Virus record (IMG/VR): IMGVR_UViG_3300037264_007739
Coordinates: 1-64,000 of that record
Length of the DNA stretch: 64,000 nucleotides
Source of the DNA: a virus
Reading direction: 5' to 3' (one strand)
In this document: positions 42,833 to 51,126 of the stretch, piece after piece
Numbering within the stretch: position 1 is the stretch's first letter
Layout of the letters: each line of letters opens with the position of its first letter
The notes under the pieces: generated by a model
The model's database searches: none
What the model saw: the letters and a program-made list of their open reading frames with translations, nothing else
Told to the model about the DNA's origin: nothing
Position numbers and translations under genes: made by a program

Positions 42833-43410
42833 CGATTGCTCTCCTCTTTGACGTGATTCCGAATCGACGGCCAGCTCATGAGCCGAAGCAACTTCGTGGC
42901 GCTGCCGTTCGGTGTTTGGTTGTACGAAGCGTCGAACAGAAAGGCGCGCTCGTATGCGTTCGCCGCGCTCGTCCAGCGGTGCGCCCAGGCTTCGACCGTC
43001 TCGAGCTTGTCGTCGATGAGTAGGTCGCCGTGGACACGCGCCTTCTTATTGCCGGGCACGGACATCATGTGGTCGTGCGAGATGTCGAAGTGCTTCTTGA
43101 GCCACGCACGACGGACGCCCTCCCAGTCCTTGCAGGAGTGGAATGGTGCGGTGATTGCGACGACCTCGTAGCCGATCTCGCGCAGGTGCTCGACGCCCTC
43201 ACGCGCGCCATCGAGAACGGGGATCGCGAGCCACCAGTCCGGGTCGTGCCAGAGCTTCTTGAGCTCGGCTTTTTCCTTTTCATCGAGATAGTCGCGGATC
43301 TCCCAGGTGACGATCTCGCTCGGCTTCACCCGTCCGCCGACGCAAGTGAGCGTGTGCGGCGTGAAGGCGGCGAGTACGCCGTCGACGTCGATGAGTGCGG
43401 TGCGGTTCAT
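42829..43410 (-). CDS. 5'(3')-deoxyribonucleotidase (HAD family)
   Basis: A 193-residue HAD-type phosphatase. The catalytic motif is IDVDGVLAAF with Asp8 and Asp10. VVAITAPFHSCKDW (motif II) and GDLLIDDKLETV (motif IV, near residues 125-136) follow, as in NT5C-like enzymes that dephosphorylate deoxynucleotides. This fits the phage nucleotide-metabolism set. Confidence 0.8.
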   Translation of the reverse strand: MNRTALIDVDGVLAAFTPHTLTCVGGRVKPSEIVTWEIRDYLDEKEKAELKKLWHDPDWWLAIPVLDGAREGVEHLREIGYEVVAITAPFHSCKDWEGVRRAWLKKHFDISHDHMMSVPGNKKARVHGDLLIDDKLETVEAWAHRWTSAANAYERAFLFDASYNQTPNGSATKLLRLMSWPSIRNHVKEESNR

Positions 43411-43604
43411 TCTGAGTCCTCTTCTCCCCGATTCGGCAGCCCGTGGTTTGCGTATCCAGTTTCGACAAGCGACTTGAGCTGATCGAATACGCGCTCTGCG
43501 TCTTCATCGAGGCTCACATTGAACGTGAATGCGCCGTCGTTGGGGTCCAAGTAGTCGATGCCGATGCATGAGCCCTTACGCCAAAGCGACTTGAAATTAT
43601 CCAT
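43407..43604 (-). CDS. Small hypothetical protein, 65 residues
   Basis: Very strong ribosome site AAGAGGAGGAGACGG. Product begins MDNFKSLWRKGSCIGIDYLD and is acidic. The start overlaps the stop of the upstream gene. Unknown function. Confidence 0.6.
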   Translation of the reverse strand: MDNFKSLWRKGSCIGIDYLDPNDGAFTFNVSLDEDAERVFDQLKSLVETGYANHGLPNRGEEDSE

Positions 43605-43833
43605 CCGTCTCCTCCTCTTGATGGGTGAAGATGCTCGGCGGCGTAATCGTGCACCGTGCGTCGTTGAGTCCGTCGGCGATGAGTTGCGCGAGATCGACGG
43701 ACTTCAGATCAGGCCGCACGTAGCGTCCGACGACGAAGTACCCGTCACCGCAGAAGGCGAGGATCCTCTCGTCGTTCCTGAGATCAGGAATCCGACGAGC
43801 GGTCTCGTCCATCTTCACGACCCGGGCACTCAT
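43597..43833 (-). CDS. Small hypothetical protein, 78 residues
   Basis: Start overlaps the polymerase stop (ATGA). Beta-prone (ILAFCGDGYFVVGRYVRPD). Unknown function; co-transcribed with the polymerase. Confidence 0.55.
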   Translation of the reverse strand: MSARVVKMDETARRIPDLRNDERILAFCGDGYFVVGRYVRPDLKSVDLAQLIADGLNDARCTITPPSIFTHQEEETDG

Positions 43834-46800
43834 GCGTTGTCCGCCAAGTTTCTCGAGGCTTTGGCTTCAGCAAAGATCGGCATCTTCCACCCGTCGGCGC
43901 ACGTCATCTCGGTGCGCATGCACTTGTTGAAGATCTTGATCGTCTCGTCGGCACGCTCTTCGGGCACGAACGCCGCGAGGTAGTCGTGGATGTCCATGCA
44001 GAGCCCCGTGTAGCGCGACCACTTGCCGAACGGGATCTCCTCGTGGAGCCGCAGGATCGCTTCGTTCTTGATCTCGCCGGCCGCGCCTTGGATCTCGTGG
44101 TTGGGCGGCGCGTTCTTCTTGTTGGGCCCGCCAACGAAGAAGCGCTTGCGCTGCGACATGATCGGCGTCATCGCGTAGCCGTTGCGCCGAACGAAGTCGT
44201 GCACGCGACGGTGCCACCGCTTCGTCTCGGGGTGGCGCTTCTCCCAGCGCTCCTCCCACTCGGCGACGCGGGATGGCTGAAGGTTCGGGAAGACGCGCTT
44301 GCCGGTCGCCTTGTCGCGCTCGGAGCTCATCGCGGAGAAGAGCTTGTCTTCCTCGCCGCCGTAATTCTTCAAGTAACACACGCGTTTTGCGACCGTGCGG
44401 ATGTACTTCATCTCGGACTTCTCGTCCTTGGTGCCGTAGAAGTGCTTCCGCATGAACTCGCCGTAGAGCGGCATGATGTCGCTCTCGTGCTCGGCCATGA
44501 TCGTCGCCGCGTTGAGGCAGTGCGGGTCGGAGTGATCCTTCCCGTTCACGACGAGCGTCTCCTTGAAGGACCGCAGGACGTACTGATCGTCGGCGACGAC
44601 GCCGTAGATTCGGAGCTCGATCTGCTCGTAGTCGGCGCCGACGATCACGTGCCCTGGGGGCGCGATGATCATCTTGCGCATGTTCGTAGGCTTGCCGTCG
44701 ACGGTCCATCCACGCGATGGCCAGTTCTGGATCGTGGGTTCGCAGACCCAGCGGCCTCCTGGAATTACATGAATTTTCCACGTCACCGGCATCCACGAGA
44801 TCTCGGGACGCGCCGGTAGGATCTCGGCGTTGTCGATGATGACGGGGTCGAGCTGCCCGAGGCACGCGAGGAAAGCGCGCATCGCCTTCACGTCACCCTT
44901 CCAGGTGATCGTCTCGTCGTGCATCACGGTCCAGTCGTAGTGGACCTTGAGGTTGTCGATGTACGACCCTCGTAGCTTGTCGCACGCTCTGAACTCGAGC
45001 TCGGCGTTGATGAACTGCTCGGCCTGGTCGTCGACGCCGAAGTCGAGGAGCTTCATCAGTGACGGCGTCGATGACGAAGCATCGTCGCCGGGCTCCCATT
45101 CGTAGCCTTCGGTGTTGAGCGGCGGCGCATAGCCCTTCTGCCCGTAGAGGAAGTCTTTCACCTGCGGCGGCGAGCGCGGGTTGAAGTCGTTGCGCGCGAC
45201 GATCGTGCGGATCTTGTCTGTGAGCCCTCGGGTGATCTTGTTGAACTTGAGGGAGAGGTCGCCGCGCTCCTTCTCGTCGATGAAGAGGCCGAGGCGCCCC
45301 ATGTCGCGCGCGATCGGCGCGAGGTTCGAGTCGAGGCGGAACTGCGGCACGTTGCCGCACTCGACGATGCGGTTCTCGATGATTGGCTGGATCCGCATTG
45401 TGATCAGCACGTCTTTTGAGTTGTAGAGGTGTAGATCGCTGTCCTTCTCGGTGTTCTCGTCAGCTTTGTGGTCAACGTCGTGCTTCCAGAGAGGCGCCTC
45501 GGTGAATTGTCGGGCGCAGAATCCAAGGTCGTGTGGAAGGTCGTTGGAGTCGGTGTTCTTTTGCCCGACCATCGTGTCGAACCAGATCTTCGACACGTCG
45601 GTCATGAGGCCGAGACGGAGAAGAACGCCGGTGTCGAAGAGCCCGTTGTGGAATGTCAGGTGGCACGTGTCGATCGCGCGCCGAATGGCGTCCTCGACGC
45701 GCGTTCGATGCGACCGGTTCCGCCAGAACTCGCGGCCGGAGCGCCACAGGAGCGGGGCAGAGATGACGCGCTCTTGTTGTCCAATCAGAGACGAAACGGT
45801 CATGCCCATGCCGACGACGCGGATGAGGCACCGAACGCCGATCGAATCGGTCTCGATGTCGACGGTGAGCCGCGCGACGCCGGCGTTCGCTACGAACCAC
45901 GCCGAGTGCTCTTCGATAATCCGTACGCGGGTCTCGTCGTCCTCGGGCCATTTCTCGAAGTAGGCGAAGTTCGGCTCGTGCCAGTCGATCTTGTTTCCGC
46001 GCTTGGCGATATGCGCTGCCCGAGCGATGTTGTCGCGGACGACCTGCGTGTACTGCCGATTGTTCCGCATCGCGAACGCAGGATGCAGTGATGAGGCGAG
46101 GATCGTTCCGTCTGGCATGACAGCCGGTGAGCCGTGCTGCCCCTTGATCGTGGAGAGCACGGTGTTGCCCCTGGTGCTCCTGACGTTCAGCCCGTAGGAG
46201 ACGCCATAGTGATGCGCCATCGCGCGCAGAGCCTTGCCGCCGACGGCGAGCACGGTCTTCGACGCCGAGACGTTCATCTCGTAGAGCAGACGCGGCGCGC
46301 AGGCTTCGAGCGGCGAGATCTTTCGTTCAGGTGGTGGAAGACCGCGTTTCTCGGCGTCCTCGCACGCCTTCTTGTGAGCACGTGTCAGCTTCTCGAGGTA
46401 GTCGTCGAAGTCCTCTGGTGGTTGGCAGAGAATTGTGTTCGTGATCGTGCAGTCGTTCCGCGCGAGACCGCCCTGCGCGAGTGATTGATCGAGCTCGACT
46501 CCGCTTGCTCCACAGTTATGCACCACGAAGCCGTTTGCGATAAATGTTCCGGCCGTAGTCTGAATATCGACGACCTCTCTGGCGCCGTGTGTATCCTTCG
46601 ACAGGACTTCCGATTCGCTGAGTCGCGCCTCTGGTGGGCGTGATCCGAGCATTCGGACGAGATCGTTCAAGAGCCGCGTCGGCCGTGTGACGCCAAGGAA
46701 CCTCAGAGAGGCATTGAACCCACCAGCAATGTGCCGGCGTGCGCAGACGACGCCGTTCTTCCTAGACTCCTCCTTCGCGCGAAGGGAGAAACCGAGACTG

Positions 46801-47522
46801 GAGACCGCACGCTCAGCACGCGCCAGCACCGGGCCGACATTCTGCGAGAATCCGGCAATGAGCTTCGCCCTATTGGTTTTGTTCCGCTTCGAGCCTGTGA
46901 GATGGCCTTCGCCGTCGATGAAGCCAGATAGCCAGCCGGCTTCGTAACTCATGTCCTGCTGCCATGGTCGTCCGATCCAGACAATTCGTGAGGCGTGACC
47001 ACCAGGTCGCCTGGCGCGTATGAGCTGTTGAATCGTGCTCCAGCCCGCTGTGTTACTCCGCCTTCGGCAGAGCACACCATGATCGTCCGTTCCAATCAGC
47101 TCGCCATCCGCAAGCATGACCCGGGTGGTCGGACGCACGGATTTGTGGACGCCTGTAATGCGCGCAATTCTCCAGCGGCGTCCCTTCCGCTTCGTAACGC
47201 CGTAAGTTGCAGAGGTTGCATGCTCATCAATCGTGAGGATCTCATCCCCGATCTTGGCATCGCCGAGGAGGCGCCAAGTGAGATCTGCGTAAAGAACGAG
47301 TGTCTCCGGTACGAGGCAGAATGGTCTTCCTTGCTCGACTTCGTTTCGCCCCGGCGCCTCACCGATGACGGTCAGTCGCGCGTTCGGTGTGAGCTCTCCG
47401 ATGACGGGGCCGCGCCCGCAGCCAAAGAGCGGACACTCCTTGCATCTCGCACCCAGAGCGATCGCGGGTGCGTGAGCTTCATCGGCGGTCTTGGGGCGCG
47501 TAGTGAAGTTGAGCAGATCCAT
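43830..47522 (-). CDS. Family-4 uracil-DNA glycosylase / family A DNA polymerase fusion, intein-interrupted
   Basis: A 1230-residue precursor starting MDLLNFTTRP; an upstream in-frame extension is Arg-rich shadow of the SSB-like gene and was dropped. Residues about 20-68 and 337-500 are a Fe-S type UDG: CKECPLFGCG, the active-site loop GEAPGRNEVEQGRPF, ITNTILCQPP and C later. The 3'-5' exonuclease has DIETD near 558. The polymerase palm has motif A GADYEQIELR (near 960), motif B KRVCYLKNYGG and motif C MDIHDY (near 1170). A 268-residue intein splits the UDG. After splicing the protein would be 962 residues, able to excise uracil and synthesise DNA, probably the phage replicase. Confidence 0.9.
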   Translation of the reverse strand: MDLLNFTTRPKTADEAHAPAIALGARCKECPLFGCGRGPVIGELTPNARLTVIGEAPGRNEVEQGRPFCLVPETLVLYADLTWRLLGDAKIGDEILTIDEHATSATYGVTKRKGRRWRIARITGVHKSVRPTTRVMLADGELIGTDDHGVLCRRRSNTAGWSTIQQLIRARRPGGHASRIVWIGRPWQQDMSYEAGWLSGFIDGEGHLTGSKRNKTNRAKLIAGFSQNVGPVLARAERAVSSLGFSLRAKEESRKNGVVCARRHIAGGFNASLRFLGVTRPTRLLNDLVRMLGSRPPEARLSESEVLSKDTHGAREVVDIQTTAGTFIANGFVVHNCGASGVELDQSLAQGGLARNDCTITNTILCQPPEDFDDYLEKLTRAHKKACEDAEKRGLPPPERKISPLEACAPRLLYEMNVSASKTVLAVGGKALRAMAHHYGVSYGLNVRSTRGNTVLSTIKGQHGSPAVMPDGTILASSLHPAFAMRNNRQYTQVVRDNIARAAHIAKRGNKIDWHEPNFAYFEKWPEDDETRVRIIEEHSAWFVANAGVARLTVDIETDSIGVRCLIRVVGMGMTVSSLIGQQERVISAPLLWRSGREFWRNRSHRTRVEDAIRRAIDTCHLTFHNGLFDTGVLLRLGLMTDVSKIWFDTMVGQKNTDSNDLPHDLGFCARQFTEAPLWKHDVDHKADENTEKDSDLHLYNSKDVLITMRIQPIIENRIVECGNVPQFRLDSNLAPIARDMGRLGLFIDEKERGDLSLKFNKITRGLTDKIRTIVARNDFNPRSPPQVKDFLYGQKGYAPPLNTEGYEWEPGDDASSSTPSLMKLLDFGVDDQAEQFINAELEFRACDKLRGSYIDNLKVHYDWTVMHDETITWKGDVKAMRAFLACLGQLDPVIIDNAEILPARPEISWMPVTWKIHVIPGGRWVCEPTIQNWPSRGWTVDGKPTNMRKMIIAPPGHVIVGADYEQIELRIYGVVADDQYVLRSFKETLVVNGKDHSDPHCLNAATIMAEHESDIMPLYGEFMRKHFYGTKDEKSEMKYIRTVAKRVCYLKNYGGEEDKLFSAMSSERDKATGKRVFPNLQPSRVAEWEERWEKRHPETKRWHRRVHDFVRRNGYAMTPIMSQRKRFFVGGPNKKNAPPNHEIQGAAGEIKNEAILRLHEEIPFGKWSRYTGLCMDIHDYLAAFVPEERADETIKIFNKCMRTEMTCADGWKMPIFAEAKASRNLADNA
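46515..47318 (-). mobile_element. Intein with LAGLIDADG homing endonuclease inside the UDG domain
   Basis: 268 codons (precursor residues 69-336). Block A begins Cys69 (CLVPETLVL), block B has TDDH, a LAGLIDADG-like motif AGWLSGFIDGEGHL lies at intein positions 127-140, block F reads VVDIQTTAGTFIANGFVVHN, and the C-extein starts with Cys. The insertion is between GRPF and CGASG of the glycosylase motif. Splicing residues (Cys1, B-block His, terminal His-Asn, +1 Cys) are intact. One clear LAGLIDADG motif suggests a dimeric or minimal endonuclease. Confidence 0.93.
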
Positions 47523-47544
47523 GCGATACTCGAGGCGCTGATCG

Positions 47545-47591
47545 TGAAAAGACGGGACCGGGTCGTGAGTGCGCCTCCCACGACCCGGTCC
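47545..47591 (-). terminator. Intrinsic terminator between the SSB-like gene and the polymerase
   Basis: Arms GGACCGGGTCGTG (47555-47567) and CACGACCCGGTCC (47579-47591) are perfect 13-base inverted repeats with an 11-base loop. On the - strand the stem is followed by GTCTTTTC. It lies in the 88-base gap after the SSB-like gene, so it may reduce polymerase transcription. Confidence 0.7.
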
Positions 47592-47610
47592 TGAGCCATC
47601 CGAATCCGGA

Positions 47611-48288
47611 CTACAGGATCCCGAGCGCGCCGGTCTTCGGCGCCGACTGCTGGGGCTGCTGCGTGTTCTGCGCGCCGTTCGCGTTCGTGTTCGCCGGCTG
47701 TCCACCACCGAGGTTCAGACCGCCCGACTGGCCGCCGCTGGCTGCCGGAGCGCCGCCCGCGACCTGCGGCGGGAGGTTCCGGTGATGCTGGTTGAGCCCC
47801 TTCGACTCGGTGTACTTGCCCTTGTACGTGAAGTTCGCGATCTCGGAGTTCCACGCAGTGGAGCCGTCATCGCGCTGGAACGAGCGCGCCCGAACCTCGT
47901 AGTACACCGTCTTGCCCGTGAGCTGCGACTGGATGACGGCCGAGTCGAGGTTCTGTCCCTCGAGCGAGCGCGCCTTCGCGATCGAGTCCTCATCGGACAT
48001 CGTCTCCGAGTACACGGAGCCGACGACGTCGAGCAGACCGAGCACGTTCGGCTTCCCATCCGAGCGCAGGCCGGTGACCGGCACCCACTTCTTCGCCTTC
48101 ATGCCCTTCGCCTCGGGCTCTTCGCACCCGATCGTGAAGACGAGCATGTTGTTCTTCGACTCCTTCGCGACCGCCTCTTCGATCTTGAGGATCTTGCCGA
48201 ACGTCTTGCCCTCGAACGGGTAGAGATCGCCTCCGCCCTCGTACGGCGTGTAGTCCTTGGCTCCTGTGAAACTGATCGTAAAGCCCAC
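47611..48288 (-). CDS. Putative single-strand DNA-binding protein
   Basis: A 225-residue protein, GTG start after AGGCAGGATAGCAAA. An N-terminal beta-rich domain (GFTISFTGAKDYTPYEGG...) is followed by a Gly/Gln/Asn-rich tail (GGAPAASGGQSGGLNLGG, QNTQQPQQS), the layout of SSB-like proteins. It sits between the polymerase and the RecA-like gene. The OB-fold is inferred, not proven; the glycine-rich tail ends TGALGIL rather than the bacterial SSB acidic tip. Confidence 0.62.
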   Translation of the reverse strand: MGFTISFTGAKDYTPYEGGGDLYPFEGKTFGKILKIEEAVAKESKNNMLVFTIGCEEPEAKGMKAKKWVPVTGLRSDGKPNVLGLLDVVGSVYSETMSDEDSIAKARSLEGQNLDSAVIQSQLTGKTVYYEVRARSFQRDDGSTAWNSEIANFTYKGKYTESKGLNQHHRNLPPQVAGGAPAASGGQSGGLNLGGGQPANTNANGAQNTQQPQQSAPKTGALGIL

Positions 48289-48311
48289 TTTGCTATCCTG
48301 CCTTTCCTTTT

Positions 48312-48325
48312 GTGTGTGCACACAC
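48312..48325. promoter_or_regulatory. 14-bp perfect palindrome upstream of the SSB-like gene
   Basis: GTGTGTGCACACAC lies 24-37 bases upstream of the GTG start of the SSB-like gene. It could be a repressor operator. No matching copy was noticed elsewhere by eye. Confidence 0.4.
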
Positions 48326-48386
48326 GCCCGATACCGTTTCACGCCACCACCGCTCGGAGCCGACAGCGAGAGCGCGTTGAGATTGC

Positions 48387-49250
48387 TTACGTCGAGTAGC
48401 CGCACTCCTTGATGACGACCTCGAGTGGCTCGTATCTGAGCTCGTGGAGACGATCGATCGTGATGCCGCGGATCTTCGCGTGCTGATCGACCGGCACCTT
48501 CCATACGTGTCTTGGGCCCTTTGGCCCTGACGCTGCGCTAAGGTCGAGCGAGCCACCTCCATCCTCGAGCTGCGAGAGGAGCGAGAGGTGCGCTGCCGCG
48601 CCGATGATCTTCGACGTTCGCTGGTTCGGCATCGTCGGTCCGCCCATCTTGCCGTCGCCGCCCTCGGTGTCGTGGCAGACCATGACGAGGTTGGCGCCCA
48701 TCGAGAGGATGGTGCGGAAGCGGTCGATCACCTCGCGCGTCCATACTTGGAGAGCGCCGTGGTGCGCAGGCCCGTGTCGATTCTTCTCGACGGCGTTGCC
48801 GGCGAGGTCGCGGCCCGTGGTCATCTCGCGGATGATCTCGACGAGGAAGCGATCCCAGAACACGGAGCCCTCGTCGACGATGACGTTCCGGAAACGTGGT
48901 GGCCGCCCGGCCTCCTTGTCCTGCGAGAGCGCTCGCGTCACGTCGATGACGACCTGCTCGAACGTCTCGCGCTGCGGGACTTTGACGGGCTCGCCGTCTT
49001 TGTCGAAGCGGACGGGCGCACCGTTGACGCTGTATTGATCGACGACGACGGTCTTGAGCGGCGGCTTCTTGCCGAGCGTCTTTGCTTCGGGCTCTTTGAG
49101 CCGCGTGTTCGTGTAGAACTGATCGAGGTTCTCTTCGGACGCGACGTAGAGCGCGTCTTGAAACGCCCACAACGCCTCGGACGTCTTCCATCGGCCTGGT
49201 GGGCCGTAGACAACGAAGAAGCCTTTTCGCCCGCCGTTATTGCTTGCCAT
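48387..49250 (-). CDS. RecA-like / Sak4-type ATPase with atypical Walker A
   Basis: A 287-residue P-loop protein. The N-terminal motif is GPPGRWKTS (residues 16-24), in which Trp21 replaces the usual Gly before Lys22. RFRNVIVDEGS (near 118-128) is the Walker B, and MGANLVMVCHD follows. This layout fits phage RecA-like/Sak4 recombinases next to an SSB gene. The start follows AGGTGAGGG. Trp at the P-loop Gly may reduce activity. Confidence 0.7.
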   Translation of the reverse strand: MASNNGGRKGFFVVYGPPGRWKTSEALWAFQDALYVASEENLDQFYTNTRLKEPEAKTLGKKPPLKTVVVDQYSVNGAPVRFDKDGEPVKVPQRETFEQVVIDVTRALSQDKEAGRPPRFRNVIVDEGSVFWDRFLVEIIREMTTGRDLAGNAVEKNRHGPAHHGALQVWTREVIDRFRTILSMGANLVMVCHDTEGGDGKMGGPTMPNQRTSKIIGAAAHLSLLSQLEDGGGSLDLSAASGPKGPRHVWKVPVDQHAKIRGITIDRLHELRYEPLEVVIKECGYST

Positions 49251-49500
49251 CCCTCACCTCGATCTCGATCTCGACGTCCTTCTTGAAGGACGCCGCGACG
49301 ACAACTTTCGCGAGCGCGAGCACGACTGATTGATCCGTGGCCGCCACCCAACCACGGGCCAAGCAACGATGCACGGTTCTGTTCTCGAGCATCCAAAAAA
49401 GACCGCGACGCCCTCGCTCGATGAGGAGGAAGATCGGTCTTTGCTTCGTCTTCGGTGCTTGCGCTAGCCCGTCATCATCAGACTCCCTTCCCTCCGCCAC
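49237..49500 (-). CDS. Small hypothetical protein, 87 residues
   Basis: GTG start after GGAGGAATGAGAA. Central part FLLIERGRRGLFWMLENRTVHRCLA and beta-prone C-terminus. It overlaps both the nuclease gene and the RecA-like gene. Function unknown. Confidence 0.55.
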   Translation of the reverse strand: MAEGRESDDDGLAQAPKTKQRPIFLLIERGRRGLFWMLENRTVHRCLARGWVAATDQSVVLALAKVVVAASFKKDVEIEIEVRDGKQ

Positions 49501-50503
49501 TTCTCATTCCTCCAATGGTCACGATCGTCGATGGTGCTCCTGCGATCGGCTTGTGCATATCGTGCGTGCTCCGGAAGGAGCTGTTCATGATCGCCTGCTG
49601 CTCCTGCTTCGTGCCGGATGCGCAGAGATCGTGGTAGTCGCACTTGCCGTACCGCCCCCAGCACGAGGAGAAGTTCGGCGTCGGCGTCTCGCCGCGCGCG
49701 ATCTTCCCCATGATCGATCGTTCCTTTGCAACATATTCGCGCGCCGCGCGTGGCACCGCCTGATAGGCGAGCGCCGGGACCGAGATCAAGTTTCGATCGA
49801 AGTCGTACGGCGGGCGCTGCTTCACACGTTGAATGACGAACCCGCGGATCATTCGTCCGCCGAGCTTCTTCACATTGGACGGCGCACGAAGGATGTGCAG
49901 GTTCATGAGCACCTGCCAGTTCATCTTCCACTCTCCGTCGTCCTTCCACGGATCGAGCCGGTCCTTGCCCCCGTAGCCCCCGCCCGTCGACTTGTGATCG
50001 ACGATCCAGAGATCGCCATTCGACTCGATCACGAGATCCGTTCTGCACGTCACGATCTCGGAGTCGAGCGTCGAGTCCGGGCCGCCCGGATCGAGCTCGC
50101 CGATCGTCGCCTCGAACTCCTCCTCGACGAAGACCGGCTTCCACGTATCGCCCGCGAAGCGATGCTTGAACGCCTCGTAGACTTCCTTCGCAACGCGGAC
50201 GAGCTCCGGATGTCCCTCGCCGTCGTCCTCGAGCGCGTCCGAGAGCGACTTCTTGTGGAACCAGTCCGGCGGCTTCGCCATCAGCGACGCGTAGTGATAC
50301 GCGAGGCAGGTGTGGATCAGCGTGCCCTGAAGTCGGTTCGGCGGGTCGTACTTCGTGATCAGCCCGTAGACCGTGCGCAACGTCCAGAGACGCTCGCACG
50401 CCGTCGACGCAAGACGGTGCGGACCCCGCTTGCTCGAGCCGCCGTGCTGCGGCGAGGTCGACATCCGGTCCGGCGAGAGCGTAAGTGGAGTCGCGAGTGC
50501 CAT
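49478..50503 (-). CDS. Cas4/RecB-like exonuclease with Fe-S cysteines
   Basis: A 341-residue PD-(D/E)XK nuclease. Motif I His lies in LIHTCLAYHY. TCRTDLVIESNGDLWIVDHKSTGG carries the D...DxK catalytic set (about residues 152-174) and QVLMNLHIL the motif IV Gln. CWGRYGKCDYHDLC plus an N-terminal Cys (near 36) gives four Cys for a Fe-S cluster, as in Cas4/AddB-type enzymes. With the RecA-like and SSB-like genes it forms a recombination module. Confidence 0.82.
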   Translation of the reverse strand: MALATPLTLSPDRMSTSPQHGGSSKRGPHRLASTACERLWTLRTVYGLITKYDPPNRLQGTLIHTCLAYHYASLMAKPPDWFHKKSLSDALEDDGEGHPELVRVAKEVYEAFKHRFAGDTWKPVFVEEEFEATIGELDPGGPDSTLDSEIVTCRTDLVIESNGDLWIVDHKSTGGGYGGKDRLDPWKDDGEWKMNWQVLMNLHILRAPSNVKKLGGRMIRGFVIQRVKQRPPYDFDRNLISVPALAYQAVPRAAREYVAKERSIMGKIARGETPTPNFSSCWGRYGKCDYHDLCASGTKQEQQAIMNSSFRSTHDMHKPIAGAPSTIVTIGGMRSGGGKGV

Positions 50504-50508
50504 AAGCG

Positions 50509-51126
50509 CTATCTGTGACCATGATCCTCTATCCCGGTCAAGGCAGCTTGCTTGTAGGTCAGCCCAAGCCGAATGAACCGAATCGTCTTGGGCGCAAGTC
50601 CGAAATGACGTGCGATTTCTCGCGTGGGTAGATCCGATTGCCGGATTTCCTCCGCTTGCCGGTCCGTCAGTTTCCTCTTCTCACTTCGCTTACCGCTTGT
50701 GTTCCTGCCCTTTTGGATCATGTCGTGCACGTTGTCAGTACGCGTTCCGAGGAATAGATGATCCGGATTCACACACGCCCGAACGTCGCAACGGTGCAGT
50801 ACACAGAGCCCTGATGGGACGGGTCCTTGCTGTAGCATCCAACTCACAACATGGGCTCGCCCTTTTTGCTCTGTTCGTTTTCCGATAGCGAGCACGCCGT
50901 AGCCGCTGCGGGTGATATATCCGATCCAGAGAAGGCATCCGCGCTCTGTAGGGATGTGACAGATCTTCGCTTTGATGACGAGCTCGATCGACTTCTCGAT
51001 GCGCGCGATCGCCGCACGGTTCTCTTCGAGCTGCTCTTCGACTGCCGCGCAGATCGACCCGAGGTTTCCGTTCGGGTCGACTGGGCCCAGACGCGCTTCG
51101 AGCGATTCGCGCACGCGCCCCATCAT
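50509..51126 (-). CDS. HNH endonuclease with coiled-coil N-terminus (possible chimera)
   Basis: A 205-residue protein. Residues about 65-140 form an HNH domain (GCLLWIGYITRSGYG...VLHRCDVRACVNPDHLFLG) and a HTH-like tail follows (LTDRQAEEIRQSDLPTREIARHFGLAPKTIRFI). The first 54 residues (ICAAVEEQLEENRAAIARIEKSIELVIKAK) are an unrelated coiled coil. The HNH may have inserted in or after a small gene and fused with it. It lies between the SF2 helicase and the nuclease gene, overlapping the helicase stop. Confidence 0.83.
   Translation of the reverse strand: MMGRVRESLEARLGPVDPNGNLGSICAAVEEQLEENRAAIARIEKSIELVIKAKICHIPTERGCLLWIGYITRSGYGVLAIGKRTEQKGRAHVVSWMLQQGPVPSGLCVLHRCDVRACVNPDHLFLGTRTDNVHDMIQKGRNTSGKRSEKRKLTDRQAEEIRQSDLPTREIARHFGLAPKTIRFIRLGLTYKQAALTGIEDHGHR

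Noticed and set aside
47523-47708. 62-residue N-terminal extension of the polymerase frame
   Set aside because: It overlaps the 3' end of the SSB-like gene and the terminator hairpin and is Arg/Ser-rich. MDLLNFTTRP is a natural start.
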